Positions 24,215 to 26,632 of a DNA stretch of 26,632 bases are shown here, piece after piece. The notes beneath the pieces are model-generated. The model saw nothing but the letters and a program-made list of their open reading frames with translations, made no database searches and had not been told where the DNA came from. The DNA lies in contig CAZNNL010000029.1 in NCBI GenBank assembly GCA_964574395.1, positions 1-26,632 of the forward strand, written 5' to 3'. Both the position numbers and the translations under genes were made by a program. Position 1 is the first letter of the stretch; each line of letters opens with the position of its first letter. Origin of the DNA: JAXGQD01 sp964574395 (GTDB lineage: Bacteria > Bacillota > Clostridia > Saccharofermentanales > Fastidiosipilaceae).

Positions 24215-25302
24215 CCAGTGGAGCTAAACCGTTTTTCGAGACGCATAAAGTGCTTTTGGAAGACTATGTAAAACTATCGTCTACCATTGGCGCACGTGTT
24301 GACTACGTGCAAGGCGGTGGTGGCAACACGTCCGTCAAGCTCGATGAACAGTTAATGGCCATAAAAGCTTCGGGCTATAAATTGTCAGATATTGAAGTGG
24401 ATAAAGCATATGCCGTGATGGACCTGAAGGCTTTACAAGATTTCTATTTACGTCACCAGTCTAGTGATTTTGAGGATGTCGAAAAAGAGGGTTCTGCACT
24501 TGCCAAAGCAGCTACGCTTTCCATCGACGGTTTAAAAGGCTTAAGACCTTCTGTTGAAGCAGGCTTTCACGCGATCCTCGACCGCTTTGTGGCACACAGT
24601 CACAGCGTCTATGCTAACTTAGCATGTTGTACGACTACATCTGCTGAAGTCTTGACTACAACCCTAGACAAGGCAGCTTACGCTTGGGGAATTGTTGAAT
24701 ATACGGATCCCGGTGCTAAGCTTGCTTTTGCCATTAAAAATGAACGTGAACGTGTTAAAGAACTGCGTGGTTTTTATCCGCAAGTAATCTTTATGCAAAA
24801 CCACGGTTTAATTATAACTTCCGATGCTGTAGACGATTGTTTAAGCATACACGAAGACGTGAATAAACGCTTGGCTGCCTACTTTGGCTACAGTCCTACA
24901 GCTTTCCCAGAAATAAATACAGTGCAAGCGGATGATGGAAGTATTTTATCCGCAACGCCTTATTTGCAAGAACGCCTACGGAGTGGAGCTTACGATTCGC
25001 ATTTTTTTGAAGAAACCCTGCTCTATCCCGATCAGCAAGTTTTCCTCACGGACGTCTTACATTTTTCCGATGAGCCTATGGATGGTAAAGCGAACATTCG
25101 AGAAGATGGCCAAATTATCTACCGCCTCCCGCAACCTAAAGCCCAAGTCATCGAAGAAACGCTAAGCGCAGTAATTTTCATTGTCGAAACCATCACTGCC
25201 AAAGGACTACAACTGTCGCTCATGGGTGACGAGGCGCGTGACTTTATCGGCAATTGGGAATCGGAGAAGTATCGTCAACAGATTTCCGAAGGCAAAGTTT
25301 AG
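24211..25302 (+). CDS. Class II aldolase, probable rhamnulose-1-phosphate aldolase
   Basis: A 363-residue class II (zinc) aldolase. GGGGNTSVK (35-43) forms the phosphate-binding loop, Glu116 (SVEAGFHAIL) is the likely catalytic acid, and His129 and His131 (VAHSHSVYAN) with His198 (QNHGLIIT) are the expected metal ligands. It does not resemble the compact 274-residue E. coli RhaD; it looks like the aldolase half of the bifunctional RhaEW-type enzymes (aldolase plus lactaldehyde dehydrogenase), without the C-terminal dehydrogenase domain. Overlap with rhaA supports rhamnulose-1-phosphate as substrate, giving dihydroxyacetone phosphate and L-lactaldehyde. Rhamnulokinase, lactaldehyde-processing enzyme and rhamnose transporter are not in the window. 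The role is inferred from context; the fold is seen. Confidence 0.82.
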   Translation: MTSGAKPFFETHKVLLEDYVKLSSTIGARVDYVQGGGGNTSVKLDEQLMAIKASGYKLSDIEVDKAYAVMDLKALQDFYLRHQSSDFEDVEKEGSALAKAATLSIDGLKGLRPSVEAGFHAILDRFVAHSHSVYANLACCTTTSAEVLTTTLDKAAYAWGIVEYTDPGAKLAFAIKNERERVKELRGFYPQVIFMQNHGLIITSDAVDDCLSIHEDVNKRLAAYFGYSPTAFPEINTVQADDGSILSATPYLQERLRSGAYDSHFFEETLLYPDQQVFLTDVLHFSDEPMDGKANIREDGQIIYRLPQPKAQVIEETLSAVIFIVETITAKGLQLSLMGDEARDFIGNWESEKYRQQISEGKV

Positions 25303-25374
25303 GGATTTGTGGACCCTTGGAAATTGGGGACCCCTTGGAGTTGTAAGAGGGCCCCTTGGGAATTGAAATGGGGA

Positions 25375-25419
25375 CCCCTGGAATTGTCAAAAAATCAACT
25401 TGTACGACAGTTCCGGGAG
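25375..25419. repeat. Hairpin 1 enclosing a minus-strand T-run repeat copy
   Basis: GGAATTGTC (25380-25388) pairs with GACAGTTCC (25406-25414) with one wobble, extended by CCC/GGG. The loop, read on the minus strand together with the GAC of the left arm, gives a GTACAAGTTGATTTTTTGAC copy (25405-25386). Confidence 0.7.
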
Positions 25420-25421
25420 AC

Positions 25422-25471
25422 GAGACCCCTAAAATTGTCAAAAAATCAATTTGTGCGACAATTTTGGGCTC
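25422..25471. repeat. Hairpin 2 with compensatory arm changes
   Basis: AAAATTGTC (25431-25439) pairs perfectly with GACAATTTT (25457-25465); CCC/GGG and GAG/CTC extend it across small bulges. Compared with hairpin 1, GG/CC in the arms has become AA/TT, so pairing is kept while the bases change. The loop is a minus-strand GCACAAATTGATTTTTTGAC copy (25456-25437). Confidence 0.75.
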
Positions 25472-25500
25472 TTTAGGCTCGAGATTTGCATATATGCGAA

Positions 25501-25597
25501 GTACAAGCTACTTTTTTGTCGAAAATTGCGCTCAAAAGTAAACTTTCGGCGTACAAGCTGTTTTTTTGCCAATAGAATCGTACAAGCTGCTTTTTTA
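25501..25597 (+). repeat. Three direct copies of a GTACAAGCTxxTTTTTT unit
   Basis: Copies start at 25501 (GTACAAGCTACTTTTTTG), 25551 (GTACAAGCTGTTTTTTTG) and 25580 (GTACAAGCTGCTTTTTTAG), with spacing 50 and 29. The last ends about 8 bases from the araC stop. They match, in opposite orientation, the loops of hairpins 1 and 2. Confidence 0.75.
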
Positions 25598-25604
25598 GCG
25601 TAAC

Positions 25605-26519
25605 CTACTTAATAATATTTACGTAGCCATAATCTTTTTTCGAGCCGCTGAGCCACACTTTGCGGTATGCCAGTGGCGTCATGCCCTCTCGGCTCTTAAA
25701 GAGATTGATAAAATGCGTGACATTGTTCATTCCTATTTCGTAAGTTATCTGGGTGATGGTCAGCTCGGAGTCGCGCAGCAACTGTTTGGCATTTGTCAGG
25801 CGTGTATTAATTAAAAACTCGTTGACAGTTGTACGCGTATTCGCCTTAAACTTATGTGCCAAATAAAACTTACTGATGCCATGGCGGTGAGCAAGTATGT
25901 CGAGAGACAAGTTTTCTTTATAGTTGTCTTCTATGTCTTTTATCACATCTTCTATATCTTTGGGCATGGTCAAGCTGGGCTGATCTACCGCTAACTGGTA
26001 TAGCATGCATTCCGTCAACAATGAGTCAATCAGATGTGAACTCATCACATCGTAACCAAGCAACTTCTTTTGATTAAGTGCAAGCACGCGGCGCATGGTG
26101 CTCTCAACTTGAAATTGATTGAGCACATTGAATACTTGATAGCCAGAACGCATCAGTTCCTTAAAGTAAAATTTGGCCTGATTACCCCAGAAATGTATCC
26201 AAATAAAGTCCCAAGTATTCCCTTTTTCAGTAAAGTAGCGGTGGTTAATGGTACAATCTAAGAGAAAGAGTTGTCCTGGTAGAATTGTAAATTTCTTATT
26301 GCAATACTCCAGCTGACCCTCACCTTGTAAGGTATAAATAAATTGATAAGATTTTAAGTTTGTTCGTTCTGTGTAATAAGGATAAAAGGTTTTAAAATCC
26401 CCTACCTCTTGAATAAAATATGGCAAGGACTTGCTTAAGTTGGTAGGAGAAACGAACAGACGTATCGAGTCCTCTGTCCAGTCAAAAGATAGTTTTTCAA
26501 ATAATTTCTTCTTGGCCAT
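25605..26519 (-). CDS. AraC-family transcriptional regulator
   Basis: A 304-residue regulator with an N-terminal cupin-like sensing half (LKSYQFIYTLQGEGQLEY, then FTILPGQLFLLDC, the usual AraC beta-barrel words) and a C-terminal double helix-turn-helix of about 100 residues: NLSLDILAHRHGISKFYLAHKF for the first HTH and ITQITYEIGMNNVTHFINLFK with the EGMTPLAYRK ending for the second. Such proteins usually bind a sugar and activate its catabolic genes. Convergent with rhaA and the aldolase, it is the best local candidate for rhamnose control, but the inducer is inferred. ATG 26519 is chosen because GAGGTG lies 6 bases before it; GTG 26528 would begin inside that ribosome site. No lesion seen. 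Confidence 0.9.
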   Translation of the reverse strand: MAKKKLFEKLSFDWTEDSIRLFVSPTNLSKSLPYFIQEVGDFKTFYPYYTERTNLKSYQFIYTLQGEGQLEYCNKKFTILPGQLFLLDCTINHRYFTEKGNTWDFIWIHFWGNQAKFYFKELMRSGYQVFNVLNQFQVESTMRRVLALNQKKLLGYDVMSSHLIDSLLTECMLYQLAVDQPSLTMPKDIEDVIKDIEDNYKENLSLDILAHRHGISKFYLAHKFKANTRTTVNEFLINTRLTNAKQLLRDSELTITQITYEIGMNNVTHFINLFKSREGMTPLAYRKVWLSGSKKDYGYVNIIK

Positions 26520-26574
26520 GCTGTTCACCTCACTTTTGAGCTAAAGGAAAGCAAGATACTGTTATTATTCAACA

Positions 26575-26604
26575 AGGGTAATGGATGCATTCATTTTTTG
26601 TCAA
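26575..26604 (-). promoter_or_regulatory. Candidate araC promoter with an overlapping palindrome
   Basis: Minus-strand TTGACA (26604-26599) is a perfect -35; the best -10 18 bases on is a poor TACCCT (26580-26575). The spacer contains a near-perfect palindrome, AATGGATGCATTCATT (26580-26595), placed so that a bound protein would block or modulate this promoter. Autoregulation is a guess. Nothing else was seen to the right edge. Confidence 0.4.
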
Positions 26605-26632
26605 GTTTACACTTAATTATATGGCAAAACAC

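Larger units (their letters stand above)
25303..25604. repeat. Repeat-filled convergent intergenic region
   Basis: No gene. The first part has five degenerate copies of a GGACCCCTTGGAATTG-like unit (25311, 25328, 25351, 25372 and 25425), several self-complementary (GGGGACCCC). From 25375 come two hairpins, then three direct copies of a GTACAAGCTGCTTTTTT-like unit. Short open frames across it have no protein character. It may also terminate transcription of the aldolase and araC genes, which converge here. Confidence 0.75.

Noticed and set aside
25386..25597. CRISPR array
   Set aside because: Repeats are short, degenerate, in mixed orientation and irregularly spaced, with no uniform spacers and no cas genes.
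1..26632. tRNA, rRNA or insertion sequence
   Set aside because: No cloverleaf with CCA end, rRNA-like stretch or transposase motif was recognised on either strand.

Overview
The window looks like a chromosomal segment of a low-to-mid GC, Gram-positive anaerobe of the Bacillota, probably Clostridia. This rests on LPXTG-like wall-anchored adhesins with pilin-type isopeptide domains, AGGAGG-type ribosome binding sites, ATGA-coupled operons, a MalT/LAL-type regulator and an AraC regulator of the clostridial sugar type. TGA serves as an ordinary stop for several intact genes. No rRNA, tRNA, CRISPR array, transposase or phage gene was seen.

Layout. Positions 1-60 may be the 3' end of a plus-strand gene that meets a giant minus-strand adhesin head-on over a shared terminator. 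The adhesin (71-8004) reads as one protein of about 2644 residues once two lesions are allowed for: signal peptide, L-type lectin domain, MucBP-like segment, three ~159-residue helical repeats, two bacterial Ig domains, seven ~143-residue helical repeats and a VPRTGE sorting signal. Next come a small membrane protein (8229-8975), a tandem hairpin repeat (9052-9230) and a minus-strand operon of an SDR-fold protein, an MFS transporter and a DsrE-like protein (12330 to 9274). A second adhesin (12484-16148, plus) has a Cna-B-like domain, six pilin isopeptide domains and an IPRTGE anchor. It faces a minus-strand operon (21984 to 16261) of a DsbA-like oxidoreductase, an ABC ATPase, an ABC exporter permease and a LAL/LuxR regulator. 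The right end carries deoC, rhaA and a class II aldolase (probably rhamnulose-1-phosphate aldolase) on the plus strand, a repeat-rich convergent gap, and an AraC regulator on the minus strand.

Main observation. Three genes (both adhesins and the LAL regulator) each have a reading-frame break explained by loss of one A from a short A run in the coding strand, and the large adhesin also has an in-frame TGA inside its lectin domain. In the large adhesin the break is proved internally: seven tandem repeats are spaced by multiples of three except the one interval holding the break, which is one base short. The metabolic genes are intact. This is either decay or phase-type variation of surface genes, or a systematic base-dropout in the assembly; the sequence alone cannot decide.

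The second notable structure is a family of extragenic repeats of about 20 bases with a T6-T7 run, in both orientations between the aldolase and araC genes. Two copies form the loops of hairpins whose arms differ by compensatory changes. I see no clearly novel defence or mobile system.
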